From Thermogemmatispora aurantia (GTDB lineage: Bacteria; Chloroflexota; Ktedonobacteria; Ktedonobacterales; Ktedonobacteraceae), in the NCBI RefSeq assembly GCF_008974285.1, contig NZ_BKZV01000001.1, forward strand, positions 357,319 to 421,318: 64,000 bases of DNA. The letters are read 5' to 3'. Under the pieces are notes generated by a model. It saw nothing but the letters and a program-made list of their open reading frames with translations. It was not told the origin of the DNA and did no database searches. This document shows positions 1-8,173 of this stretch, piece by piece. The translations under genes were made by a program, and so were the position numbers. Position 1 is the stretch's first letter. Each line of letters begins with the position of its first letter.

Positions 1-429
1 GATTAGGCCAAAATTGGGGTCAAGGATCGAGACCCAGGTGATCCCGATAGCCACCGTCGAGAAGAGCAAGGGCAGAAAGTAGAAGACGCTCAGGACAGCG
101 CGATAACGCTGCTGGCCTGCCATAAAGACCCCCAGGAGCAAGCTCAGCGGAGTCTGCAGCACCCAGGTCAGGATCATCATTTCCACAGTCAGCCCAATAG
201 CGTGCAGCGTCAGCGGATCAGAGAAGAAATGCAGCCAGTTCGCCGGGCCGATCCAGACCGCCTGAGCGATGCCATTCCAGTTCGTAAAACTCAGGTAGAC
301 GGCCACTAACAGGGGGAAGAGCGCGAATAAGGCGTAGAAACAGAGGGCCGGAGCAGTCCATAGAAGCGCCGGCCAGGAGGCGGGCCGTCTTCGGATAGGA
401 GCGACGCGCGCGGTCACACTCATACTCAT
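1..429 (-). CDS. Sugar ABC transporter permease, MalF/UgpA type (3' part missing)
   Basis: This is the N-terminal part of an integral membrane subunit of a carbohydrate ABC importer. Reading leftward from ATG at 429 (or 423) the frame stays open to the window edge, about 143 residues. After a short basic N-terminus (MSMSVTARVAPIRRRPASW) comes a hydrophobic segment rich in L, A and F, then the typical first-loop text SFTNWNG and WIGPANWLHFFSDP, and then two more hydrophobic stretches. SxTxW followed by a Gly-Asn/Trp loop is the usual N-terminal pattern of MalF/UgpA permeases. It lies 270 bp downstream of the binding-protein gene on the same strand, so the two probably form one importer operon continuing off the left edge. 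Confidence 0.82.
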   Translation of the reverse strand, partial: MSMSVTARVAPIRRRPASWPALLWTAPALCFYALFALFPLLVAVYLSFTNWNGIAQAVWIGPANWLHFFSDPLTLHAIGLTVEMMILTWVLQTPLSLLLGVFMAGQQRYRAVLSVFYFLPLLFSTVAIGITWVSILDPNFGLI

Positions 430-601
430 CGTTTTAGCCTCAGCTCAGCGGAGAACAGCGGGTGCTAGCAGCATCTCATAGCCTCACCAGCAAGCGAGCG
501 GTGGCCTGGAGAAGCGGGCCAGCACTTAGTACTCAAGTAAACAACCTGCTTGCACTTGTCAGGATTGCAGCTTCCGAGAGAGGTGCGTGACTGAGTGAGT
601 G

Positions 602-652
602 GGTAGGTAGAACAGGGGACCCTCCCCGCTCGTAGACCCTGCTCTACCTACC
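602..652 (-). terminator. Long inverted repeat between binding protein and permease genes
   Basis: Positions 602-617 and 637-652 form 16-bp arms with one mismatch (G-U compatible) around a 19-base loop. There is no U-tract. Placed between a binding-protein gene and its permease gene, such a stem often protects the 5' mRNA or partly terminates transcription, so the binding protein is made in excess. The role here is inferred from position. Confidence 0.5.
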
Positions 653-699
653 GCACTGCCCCGATACAACTACCGCTGCAGTAGCTAGCTTGCGCTACA

Positions 700-2025
700 T
701 CAGGTACCGATCGTCTGATTCATATTAGCCGAGAACTGCTGCGGCGAAATCTGGCGCAGGAAGAGCTGGTCCAGATTGGTCAGCAGCGCCTGGGCTGGCT
801 GCGGCGGCAGAGCCTGATCCCAGGCCAATTGGAAGTGGACAGCTTTCTGCACCAGGCGATAGACGAAGAGTAGCCAGTCACTATGTGGAGCGCTGCTCAA
901 CTTATTCTCGATGCCCTGGACTGGAGGAATCTCACCCAGAGCAATGCGGCGATCGACCGCTTCATCATTAAGGACAGCGTCCTTGAGATAGGTCACGCAG
1001 GCTTGAGTGGCCTTCGACGTCTTGGCGACCGAGTAGTAATTGCAGGGAACACCCGTCAGATTGGAGGGATCGCCAATGCCGCCTTCGACCGCCGGGAATG
1101 GGAACCAACCGAGCTTGCCCTGCTGGATAAAGGAGGGATCATCGTTCAGAATGGTGCCGAAGTCCCAGGTACCCATCAAGTGCATGGCGGCCTTGCCGGT
1201 ATAGAGCAGGGCGCTGGCCTGGCCGGTATCGTAGCTCACCGAGGCGAAACCGCTGCCGAAGGCCCCGGCGGCCACCAGGTCCTGAATCATCGTATTGGCC
1301 TTGATAATGACCGGGTTTGACCAGGCATTGGGCTGGTTGGCCATGATGGCATCAAAGACCTGCGGACCACCAAGGCGGTCGACCAGGTACATCTCATACA
1401 TCAAATAGGTCCACTTGCTTGCTCCACCCAACGCAATTGGTTGCAGCCCCTGTTGCTTCACTGTCTTCACCAGATTGAGCAGATCGCTCCAGGTCTGGGG
1501 GATCGAGAGCTTATACTTCGCGAAGATATCCTTATTATAGAGGAAGACCACTGGCTGCACCCCGTCATTGGGGATGCCATAGATGTGGCCGTTGAAGGTA
1601 GCAGCGCCCAGTGAGGAAGGCAGGAAGCGATCGCGCCAGGCCGGATCGGCGTTGAGATCAGGAGTAAGATCATAAACATCGCCGGCATCGATATAGGATT
1701 TGAGGATGCCGCCGCCCCAACCAAAGAAGATATCAGGGGGTTGATGCGCTCCCATCGCCACCTGCAGCTTCTGCTTGTAGGGGTCATTCTGGAAGAACTG
1801 GACGGTGGCGTGAATCGAGGGGTGTGTCTGGTTAAACTTCGCCGTGATATCCTGGATCAGCTTCTGATCGTTGCCAGTGCTGATATCCCAGACCACAATC
1901 GACTGAGCGCTGCCCCCTCCGCCGCTCTGGCCACCCACGCCAAAGCAGCCCGAGAGCAACGCGGCCAGCGAGATCGCGCCGGTCGTCTGGAGAAAGTCGC
2001 GGCGAGAGAGTCTTCTTTGCTGCAT
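700..2025 (-). CDS. Extracellular solute-binding protein, family 1 (sugar ABC importer lipoprotein)
   Basis: A 441-residue substrate-capture lipoprotein of a carbohydrate ABC importer. The N-terminus carries a twin-arginine motif (SRRDFLQ, residues 7-13), a hydrophobic stretch and a lipobox (LLSGC) with Cys27 as the predicted lipidated residue. A Gly/Ser-rich linker follows. The mature part shows family-1 features: IVVWDISTGNDQK near the start, FNQTHPSIHATVQF, and a central YGIPNDGVQPVVFLYNKDIF segment. The sugar bound cannot be told from sequence. A LacI-type regulator lies upstream and a permease downstream on the same strand, so the locus is probably sugar-induced. The start is the ATG at 2025, preceded by GAGATGG. 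Confidence 0.9.
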   Translation of the reverse strand: MQQRRLSRRDFLQTTGAISLAALLSGCFGVGGQSGGGGSAQSIVVWDISTGNDQKLIQDITAKFNQTHPSIHATVQFFQNDPYKQKLQVAMGAHQPPDIFFGWGGGILKSYIDAGDVYDLTPDLNADPAWRDRFLPSSLGAATFNGHIYGIPNDGVQPVVFLYNKDIFAKYKLSIPQTWSDLLNLVKTVKQQGLQPIALGGASKWTYLMYEMYLVDRLGGPQVFDAIMANQPNAWSNPVIIKANTMIQDLVAAGAFGSGFASVSYDTGQASALLYTGKAAMHLMGTWDFGTILNDDPSFIQQGKLGWFPFPAVEGGIGDPSNLTGVPCNYYSVAKTSKATQACVTYLKDAVLNDEAVDRRIALGEIPPVQGIENKLSSAPHSDWLLFVYRLVQKAVHFQLAWDQALPPQPAQALLTNLDQLFLRQISPQQFSANMNQTIGT

Positions 2026-2481
2026 AGTTCCATCTCCTCTGGCATCTTTGCTCGCCCGTCATGATTGAGGCCCACGCAGACAGTGGCATGGTGCTGCACA
2101 TGGACAGACCCGGAAAACATCCTTGCTTGGCCGGTAGAACAGGGCAGCCCTCTGGCTTGCCGTGCCCCGGTCGCCGTCCCGGGACGGGGGCCAGACAAGA
2201 ACAGAGAGACCGAAGCGAGCCGGCACTGGGGCTGGCCGCCGGAGGGCTGCCTTGAGAGCAATAGATCAGGCGCTCGTCGCTGAGAATAGCCTCCTTTCTG
2301 CAGCTTCTGCTGTTGCGGCTGCCTTCGCCACCTGCTCTGGTGGCTTGCCTTGTAAGACGTAGGCCGATCTGACCTGCCATCCTTACATGTATACAGCCAG
2401 ACATGTATACATACTGATGTGTTTTTCACCAGTAATCTATGAGCACACGCCTCCCGGCGATGATCGGCGCCCTGGCGAGCG
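2026..2481. other. Intergenic region upstream of the binding-protein gene
   Basis: About 456 bp between the LacI regulator's stop and the binding-protein start. The only structure I can support is the pair of ACATGTATACA direct repeats listed separately. Open frames crossing this stretch have no ribosome site or recognisable protein content. Confidence 0.5.
2385..2411. promoter_or_regulatory. Candidate operator: two direct copies of ACATGTATACA
   Basis: The 11-mer ACATGTATACA occurs at 2385-2395 and again at 2401-2411, a 16-bp period (about 1.5 helical turns). Each copy contains the palindrome TGTATACA, and the second extends to ATGTATACAT. The pair sits about 360 bp upstream of the binding-protein gene and about 70 bp past the end of the regulator gene. 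It may be the operator for the importer operon, but its centre is TA rather than the CG typical of LacI-family sites. Confidence 0.4.
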
Positions 2482-3510
2482 CTAGCGATCAGGCGAAGGT
2501 GGGGGCGCGCAGGACTCGCGCACAACCAAGGAGGTCGCCAGCTCGATGCGCATGCTATCGAGCGGTTCGCCCGCAATCAGGCGCAACAACATTGTTGTCG
2601 CCATGCGACCCATTTCGGCCAGAGGTTGGCGGATAGTTGTCAGCGCTGGAGAGACCATCGTTGCAATGGGCACATCGTCAAAGCCGACCACACTGACATC
2701 GTCGGGCACACGCAGGCCATGAGCCCGCAGGGCGGCGTAGACTCCCATCGCCTGCAAATCGCTGCCGGCGAAGATCGCCGTTGGCGGCTGGGGCAAAGCC
2801 AGCAGCGCGCAGGTCTGATCGTAACCCGTCTGCTGGCGAAACTCACCGGGACGGATCAGCTCCGGGTCGATCGGCAAGCCTGCCTCCTCCAGGGCCGCGC
2901 GATAGCCGGCAATGCGATCCTGACTGCAACGGAGATTAGGCCAGCCAGCGATAATAGCGATGCGGCGATGTCCCAACGAGAGCAGATACTCGGTTGCCGC
3001 TCGCCCGCCAGCCCAGTTCGTAGCGCCCACTGATGGGACATCGGGTCCCAGCTCGCCGCGATGGTCGACCACCACAAAGGGGATGCGATGCCGGCGCAAC
3101 TCGTCGAGGCGCTCTGACTGGCCCTGCGCGAGCACCAGAATGGCCCCATCGGTCGCGCCCTCAATGACCTGACGCAGCCATTGCCGCTCACGGCGCGACT
3201 CGTCGTGTGTCGTCGAGAGAGCCATGCGCAGCTCGGTGCGCTCCAACACCTCCTCCACACCGCGAATGATCTCAAAATAGTAGGGGCTATCCAGATCCGG
3301 CACCACGAGGTCAATAATCCCGCTGCTCCCTCGCCTGAGGGCATTCGCTACCCGGCTGCGCACATAACCAGCCTCGCGAATAACCCGCTCGACACGCTCA
3401 CGAGTAGCCGGAGCCACATCAGGGCGGTTGTTCAGGACACGGGAGACCGTCGGTATCGATACCCCAGCGCGGGCCGCGATCTCGGCGATGGTGCTGCGTC
3501 GCCGATTCAT
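2482..3510 (-). CDS. LacI-family transcriptional regulator
   Basis: A repressor-type regulator of sugar genes. The N-terminus is a classic LacI helix-turn-helix: TIAEIAARAGVSIPTVSRVL and then NNRPDVAPATRERVERVI, including the hinge region. The rest is a periplasmic-binding-protein-like effector domain (DLVVPDLDSPYYFEIIRGVEE, FVVVDHRGELGPDVPSVG, GHRRIAIIAG, TAIFAGSDLQAMGVYAALR, DVSVVGFDDVPIATMVSPALTTIRQP), close to the usual 340-residue length. I chose the ATG at 3510 (MNRRRSTIAE) because GAGGCAGAG precedes it at good spacing. Starts at 3534 and 3573 add a non-conserved tail. It lies upstream of the binding-protein gene on the same strand and probably controls that importer and itself. Confidence 0.92.
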   Translation of the reverse strand: MNRRRSTIAEIAARAGVSIPTVSRVLNNRPDVAPATRERVERVIREAGYVRSRVANALRRGSSGIIDLVVPDLDSPYYFEIIRGVEEVLERTELRMALSTTHDESRRERQWLRQVIEGATDGAILVLAQGQSERLDELRRHRIPFVVVDHRGELGPDVPSVGATNWAGGRAATEYLLSLGHRRIAIIAGWPNLRCSQDRIAGYRAALEEAGLPIDPELIRPGEFRQQTGYDQTCALLALPQPPTAIFAGSDLQAMGVYAALRAHGLRVPDDVSVVGFDDVPIATMVSPALTTIRQPLAEMGRMATTMLLRLIAGEPLDSMRIELATSLVVRESCAPPPSPDR

Positions 3511-3533
3511 ACTCTGCCTCGACTTCGTATTCA

Positions 3534-3543
3534 TTACCGGTAA
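3534..3543. promoter_or_regulatory. Candidate LacI-type operator TTACCGGTAA
   Basis: A perfect 10-bp palindrome with a central CG, as is usual for LacI-family operators. It lies immediately upstream of the preferred LacI start (3510), where it would allow autorepression. Confidence 0.4.
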
Positions 3544-3684
3544 CCTTATCGCGACAGTGGTTGTTTGAATCATACCTGGGAATCAGCCTTCTGTCAAGGG
3601 TGATCTTCAACTGGTTACCTCGGCTCCTTGCTATGAAAGCGCTGAATGCTGAAAAAAATATAGCCCTTCTGACGACATTTTTCC

Positions 3685-3696
3685 GATAACGTTATC
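3685..3696. promoter_or_regulatory. Candidate LacI-type operator GATAACGTTATC
   Basis: A perfect 12-bp palindrome with a central CG in an AT-rich stretch 175 bp upstream of the LacI start. Size, central CG and position between divergent genes fit a LacI-family binding site. Direct binding is inferred. Confidence 0.5.
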
Positions 3697-3750
3697 ATAG
3701 ACAGAAGGCCCAGGCTGGCCCTGCGATTCGCCTGGCCCCGGTCGGCTATG

Positions 3751-3766
3751 CTACCATACATGGTAG
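3751..3766. promoter_or_regulatory. Inverted repeat CTACCAT-AC-ATGGTAG
   Basis: Seven-base perfect arms around a 2-bp spacer, about 150 bp upstream of the thioesterase start. The size fits a dimeric repressor site of another family than LacI. No regulator can be assigned. Confidence 0.3.
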
Positions 3767-3912
3767 AAGGCCGCGGACCACAGACAGGGTTATCGGCTTT
3801 CGGCTACCGCCTTGGCCGGCTAGTGGGCCGGTCACTGTGAAAGGATGCCAATTCGCTGGGGTAGCCGGTCTCTTTGGATGTTTTGACCTGCTGCGAGGGA
3901 GGTATAGAGAGC

Positions 3913-4389
3913 GTGGATCAGCGCAACGACAGGCCGCTTGCGCAGGCCGTACAGGAATTCGAGGTCTCTCTGGTTGATATGGACCCGTTTTTCATCCACT
4001 ATACTGCTTACACTATCTGGATGGATCGCGGCTTTCTGCACCTGCTCAAAACCCTAGGTCATCCGTTGCACACTCTGTTCGCTGAGGGCTATGGCTTCCC
4101 GGTGGTCCATTGCCAGCTTGATTTCTGGGAGCCGGCGGCGCTTGATGAGCGCGTGCGCCTGACAACAGCCCTGGTGCGTTTGGGACGAACGAGTCTGACA
4201 GTGCGTTACGATTTTGCCCGCATGGAGGCCGATGGCTCCCTGACGCCACTGGCGCGCGGGGAGAGTGTACACGTTTATACCCAGCGCGCGACACGCCAGG
4301 CTCATGAACTGCCGGCCTGGCTGCGAGCTTTGGCCGAGGGCAAGAGCAGGGCGCCGACCGCGCTGCCACACGAACAGCACCACCAGTGA
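3913..4389 (+). CDS. Acyl-CoA thioesterase, 4HBT (hot-dog fold) family
   Basis: A 158-residue predicted thioesterase that would hydrolyse an acyl-CoA or aryl-CoA. The sequence shows the hot-dog opening EFEVSLVDMDPFFIHYTAYTIWMDRGF, matching the family pattern of an Asp-containing strand followed by the long central helix. A core follows with PVVHCQLDFWEPAALDERVRLTT and RTSLTVRYDFARMEADGSLTPLARGESVHVY. The substrate is unknown. I chose GTG 3913 because GAGGGAGG lies ten bases upstream; an in-frame ATG at 3874 has no ribosome site. The gene stands alone between a LacI regulator and ftsH. Confidence 0.8.
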   Translation: MDQRNDRPLAQAVQEFEVSLVDMDPFFIHYTAYTIWMDRGFLHLLKTLGHPLHTLFAEGYGFPVVHCQLDFWEPAALDERVRLTTALVRLGRTSLTVRYDFARMEADGSLTPLARGESVHVYTQRATRQAHELPAWLRALAEGKSRAPTALPHEQHHQ

Positions 4390-4748
4390 ACGGGGGAGCT
4401 TCTTTTCGCTCGCGTGGGCTTTCTCCTTCGCTCCAGGCCCAGAGGCTGAAGTGATCCTTTTTGAACAAAAGCTATCACAATGGCGGCCCTGCTGAGGGTT
4501 CACTGCTCCCGCTTATCCCGGGGGATTTATTCCTCTTACATGGCCTGCCAGCGCTTTTTAAGAGGACGCAGCACGTTTTTAGGTGCACTCAGCGTTACAT
4601 CAGAATTCCGTGGAGAATTCAGGGCCTACTATGTTATAATACCCCTCGAATGAGTCTTCCATTGACACAGTGTAATACGTAGTACAGCTCTCCTACATTC
4701 CTATATGAGATTGCCCGTTTCCAGGAGAGGATAGAGAGAGGAGCCTTG
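4390..4748. other. Intergenic region with ftsH promoter
   Basis: Holds the 3' flank of the thioesterase gene and the ftsH promoter at 4632-4640. A TTGACA at 4662-4667 has no matching -10. Nothing else is recognisable. Confidence 0.5.
4632..4640 (+). promoter_or_regulatory. Extended -10 promoter for ftsH (TGTTATAAT)
   Basis: A perfect TATAAT hexamer at 4635-4640 with the TGn extension. No good -35 box is seen at 17 bp, which is common for extended -10 promoters. Predicted transcription start is near 4647, giving a leader of about 100 nt before ftsH. Confidence 0.6.
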
Positions 4749-6761
4749 ATGCCAAGTACTGGGAAATGGCTCAGAAACAGCCTGCTATGGCTGCTACTGG
4801 CAATCGCCATTGTCCTGATCCTCGTTGTCTTCTTCCGCCCCCAGAGCGGCGCTAAAACAGTGACGGTTTCCACCCTCCTGAGCGATCTGAAGGCGGATTT
4901 GCACAATGGGGTTCAGGATACGTTAAACGTCGGAACGAATACCCTCACCTTGACGCGGGGTGCCACTTCTTCGGCTCAGCGCGAGGTCGCTAATATCAAC
5001 GATTCGTTCGATATTACCCGCGTGCTGCGGGATAATGACATCGATTACACCAACAATCGCTTGCTGACCCTGCAGTACGAGGCGCCAAGCTCGCTGGGTG
5101 CGTGGTTGAATCTCCTCGGGGGCCTCATTCCCTTCGTGTTGATCGCTGTCATCGTCATTATCTTGCTACGTCAGGCTCAGGGCACCAATAACCAGGCGCT
5201 CTCGTTTGGCAAGAGCCGCGCGCGCATGTTCCTGGGCAATAAGCCTACGGTGACCTTCGCCGACGTAGCCGGCGTGGATGAGGCGAAGCAGGAGCTGCAA
5301 GAGATCGTCGAGTTCCTGAAGTATCCCGATAAGTTCGCCGCCCTCGGGGCCCGCATTCCCAAGGGCCTGCTTCTGGTGGGACCGCCCGGCACGGGGAAAA
5401 CGCTGATCGCTCGGGCTGTCGCCGGCGAGGCCGGCGTGCCATTCTTCAGCATCAGCGGCTCGGAGTTCGTGGAGATGTTCGTCGGTGTGGGGGCGAGCCG
5501 GGTGCGCGATCTCTTCGAGCAGGCGAAGCGTAACAGTCCCTGCATTGTCTTCGTCGATGAGATCGATGCGGTAGGGCGCCAGCGCGGCGCTGGTCTGGGC
5601 GGCTCGCACGATGAGCGCGAGCAGACGCTCAACCAGATTCTGGTGGAGATGGATGGCTTCGATTCGAGCACCAATGTGATTGTGATTGCAGCCACCAACA
5701 GACCGGACGTGCTCGATCCAGCCTTGCTTCGCCCCGGTCGCTTCGATCGCCAGGTGGTGCTCGATCGCCCCGACATCCGCGGTCGCATGGCTATTCTGCA
5801 GGTCCACGCTCGCGGCAAGCCGCTGGAGAAAGATGTCTCTCTGGAGACGATCGCTCGCCAGACGCCAGGCTTCTCCGGGGCAGATCTGGCCAACCTGCTC
5901 AATGAGGCCGCCATTCTGGCTGCTCGACGCAACCGTCGGACTATCAGCATGAAGGAGCTGGAGGAGGCCATCGACCGGGTGGTAGCAGGGCCAGCGCGCA
6001 AGAGCCGCATTATTAGCGAGCGCGAGAAGGCGATTACAGCCTACCACGAGGTCGGGCATGCCCTGGTGGCGCGTATGCTGCCCAACACTGACCCGGTGCA
6101 TAAGGTCTCAATTGTGGCTCGTGGCCAGGCCGGCGGCTTCACGATGCTGCTACCAACAGAGGACCGCTATCTGTGGAGCAAGTCGCAGTTCGAGGATATG
6201 CTGGCCTACGCCCTCGGTGGCCATGTCGCTGAGCTGATTATCTTCGGCGAGGTGACGACTGGCGCCTCTAACGACATCGAGCGTGTGACCAAGATCGCCC
6301 GCTCGATGGTCACCGAGTACGGCATGAGCAGCCTGATCGGCCCTGTGGCCCTCGGCCATAAAGAGGAGCTGGTCTTCCTCGGTCGCGATTTCAATGAGCA
6401 GCGCAACTACAGTGAGGAAACGGCGCGCGAGATTGATATGGAGGTGCGCCGCATCGTCCAGGAGGCTTTCAACAAGGCCTATCAGGTGCTGTCTCAGAAT
6501 AAGAAGCGCCTGATCATGATCAGCGAACGTCTGATTAAGGAAGAGACTCTGGAGGGGCCGACCTTCGAAGCGCTCTTCAATCAACCAATCCAAGAGGATG
6601 AGTACGAGTCTCCCTCAATTCTCGCTGGCATGCCAGACGTCCGCGATACCCGCTTCAACGGCAAGCGGGATGACGTAAGCCGCTTGCCTGATACGCTCTT
6701 TCCTTCGCTGCCTTCGGGCTTCCAGTCCTCATCTCACGGTGAGGGGAACCGCGAGCCGTAA
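4749..6761 (+). CDS. ftsH: ATP-dependent zinc metalloprotease FtsH
   Basis: A membrane-bound AAA+ protease that unfolds and degrades membrane and short-lived cytosolic proteins as a hexamer. At 670 residues it has normal length. Features in order: a first membrane segment near residues 9-29, an extracytoplasmic loop, and a second membrane segment (about 117-138). The AAA module has Walker A GPPGTGKT, Walker [10 protein letters not shown] and the second region of homology ending RPGRFDRQV. The zinc motif HEVGH is at about 433-437. I prefer ATG 4749 over TTG 4746 because GAGAGGAG ends five bases upstream. It is probably monocistronic. The C-terminal tail past the peptidase domain is short and polar, as is usual. 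Confidence 0.97.
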   Translation: MPSTGKWLRNSLLWLLLAIAIVLILVVFFRPQSGAKTVTVSTLLSDLKADLHNGVQDTLNVGTNTLTLTRGATSSAQREVANINDSFDITRVLRDNDIDYTNNRLLTLQYEAPSSLGAWLNLLGGLIPFVLIAVIVIILLRQAQGTNNQALSFGKSRARMFLGNKPTVTFADVAGVDEAKQELQEIVEFLKYPDKFAALGARIPKGLLLVGPPGTGKTLIARAVAGEAGVPFFSISGSEFVEMFVGVGASRVRDLFEQAKRNSPCIVFVDEIDAVGRQRGAGLGGSHDEREQTLNQILVEMDGFDSSTNVIVIAATNRPDVLDPALLRPGRFDRQVVLDRPDIRGRMAILQVHARGKPLEKDVSLETIARQTPGFSGADLANLLNEAAILAARRNRRTISMKELEEAIDRVVAGPARKSRIISEREKAITAYHEVGHALVARMLPNTDPVHKVSIVARGQAGGFTMLLPTEDRYLWSKSQFEDMLAYALGGHVAELIIFGEVTTGASNDIERVTKIARSMVTEYGMSSLIGPVALGHKEELVFLGRDFNEQRNYSEETAREIDMEVRRIVQEAFNKAYQVLSQNKKRLIMISERLIKEETLEGPTFEALFNQPIQEDEYESPSILAGMPDVRDTRFNGKRDDVSRLPDTLFPSLPSGFQSSSHGEGNREP

Positions 6762-6977
6762 CCAGCCCTACAGCCTAGGCCGCTCCCCTCTTGCTGGCAG
6801 GGCCGAGGCTGTCGGCTGGGCACTGTAGGCAAGCGGTGGGTGGGCCAGGCTAGTTTGCCTGTGCGCCCGCCCCCCACTGCGGCCTGGCTCGGACCGGCCA
6901 GTGCGCTTGCTACCTTATCTCTTTGCCCTACCTGGATCTGGTAGCTCTGCGCTACCCGCAGGTAGCAGACTTGCCCA

Positions 6978-7613
6978 TCAGTCGCAGTGCCCGCTGAGCA
7001 GATCGCTATAGGAGTAGGGTACTACTGGTAGGCGATCCAGCTCTAGCAGCGAGATGAGCGCAGAATGCTCAGCGCTGGCCTCGCCGGGTGTGATCTTCTC
7101 GTCAATGACCGTCTCTAGTTTGACAAAGGAACCAAGATCTTTGACTTCATCCAGATGGATGCGCGTGTGCCCATAGCGATAGAAGCGGCGCGTCTTCTCA
7201 ACGACTACCAGAACCCCCAGAGCCGACGAAAGCAAGGCCCGGAGAATGATTGGCTCGCTCACAGGATAGACCAAATACTCGCAGGTACGTGTCCCCGCCC
7301 GCTCCTGCCGGAGCGAGGAGATAAGGAGCGCTCCCTCTCTACCGTCTTCATGGCCTCCCTCGGCTGCTTCCTGACCCCGCGCTTGCTCCCCCGTAGTTGT
7401 GTTCATGGCCACGTCGACTATGCTGGCCGTGGTCACAACTTCGTCTTCGCGCCACCACTCGCGTAACTTAAGGCGAGCATGGGTTGCCAAGAAGTAAGTA
7501 TCGCGCTGCTTCACAGTGCGTACATAGGTCGCTCCAGCGCTGCAGGCCAGTGCTTCTACCTGCTGGAGCGTCATGGCACCGAGACAGCGGACTTTTAATT
7601 CCAGGTTTTGCAC
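6978..7613 (-). CDS. CYTH-domain protein (class IV adenylate cyclase / ThTPase-like)
   Basis: A 211-residue CYTH protein. These fold into a tunnel-shaped barrel that binds triphosphates and divalent metal. Visible elements are the N-terminal NLELKVRC strand (a form of the ExExK signature), TVKQRDTYFLATHARLKLRE, and the C-terminal VVVEKTRRFYRYGHTRIHLDEVKDLGSFVKLE block, which is highly typical. Cyclase and phosphatase members cannot be separated by eye. I chose GTG 7613 over ATG 7655. A promoter -10 box (TATAAT, 7654-7659) overlaps the ATG, and GGAAGGAT lies nine bases upstream of the GTG. An acidic insert at about residues 75-95 is probably a surface loop. Confidence 0.8.
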   Translation of the reverse strand: MQNLELKVRCLGAMTLQQVEALACSAGATYVRTVKQRDTYFLATHARLKLREWWREDEVVTTASIVDVAMNTTTGEQARGQEAAEGGHEDGREGALLISSLRQERAGTRTCEYLVYPVSEPIILRALLSSALGVLVVVEKTRRFYRYGHTRIHLDEVKDLGSFVKLETVIDEKITPGEASAEHSALISLLELDRLPVVPYSYSDLLSGHCD

Positions 7614-7653
7614 GGTCAGGCTATCCTTCCAGCTAGAGTCTCCTATGTTCTTC

Positions 7654-7683
7654 ATTATACCGCCACGAGCACTTCACTGGTAA
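7654..7683 (-). promoter_or_regulatory. Sigma-70-type promoter of the CYTH gene
   Basis: On the minus strand, -35 TTACCA (7678-7683), an 18-bp spacer and -10 TATAAT (7654-7659). Predicted start of transcription is near 7647, downstream of the ATG at 7655. This supports the later GTG start at 7613. Confidence 0.6.
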
Positions 7684-8173
7684 GAGCCAGCCACTGCGCT
7701 GATAGCGGCACCAGGACCAAGGCTTTACAAGCATTGTCCACCGCACTATACTATTCAGCAAAGGTCGTGCGACACGCACCGCGCGCCTCACAGCTTGGCC
7801 CGCCTGACACCAGCCAGATAGATAGCTCTAGCTCTGGGCCGATTGCCCTTCTCTGGCCTCGCGCAAGCTGGCCTGCACGTTGGCCTCCGCGGTGATCCGC
7901 GACGAGCGCGGCCTCTATCTAGAGCCGGTGTCTGGCTGCCGCCGGTTTTCTTTTTTTGCCCAAGATCCTCTTTCACCACTATTAACCGGGCTGGAACGTC
8001 TCCCCCCTGGGGGAAGGCGGAGTGTTGTCTGGCTAGAGGGAAGAGCAGCAGGGAAAGGGTCCTTCGCATCTCCCTCAGACCCGTCACCTATCCGAGAAAA
8101 GGCGCGGCGGCTCACTCTGGTAACAGGCAAGCTGCCGAGCCGTCAGCTCTAGCTGTATCAGGAGGGACGACCA
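7684..8173. other. Divergent intergenic region and argJ leader
   Basis: About 490 bp between the CYTH promoter and argJ. The argJ-proximal part is GC-rich with short complementary runs such as CCCCC/GGGGG near 8005, and GGGTCC and GACCC around 8056-8085. I cannot match it to a T-box or another known leader. A frame at 7880-8152 has no ribosome site. Confidence 0.4.

Larger units (their letters stand above)
3511..3912. other. Divergent control region between LacI regulator and thioesterase
   Basis: About 400 bp separating divergent genes. It holds three short perfect palindromes listed separately: 3534-3543, 3685-3696 and 3751-3766. No convincing small gene is visible. A poly-A run (GCTGAAAAAAATATAG) at about 3646-3661 is the most AT-rich part and a plausible promoter zone for the regulator. 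Confidence 0.5.

Noticed and set aside
1832..2576. Overlapping minus-strand frames before the binding-protein gene
   Set aside because: They overlap the binding-protein or LacI genes in the wrong frame, have low-complexity Arg/Ser/Pro text and no ribosome sites.
4662..4667. TTGACA box as an ftsH promoter
   Set aside because: No acceptable -10 at 15-19 bp; the upstream extended -10 at 4632-4640 is better.
7684..8173. T-box or other riboswitch in the argJ leader
   Set aside because: Several short GC stems occur, but no T-box sequence (GGTGG-type) or specifier loop could be found, and argJ is not a usual target.
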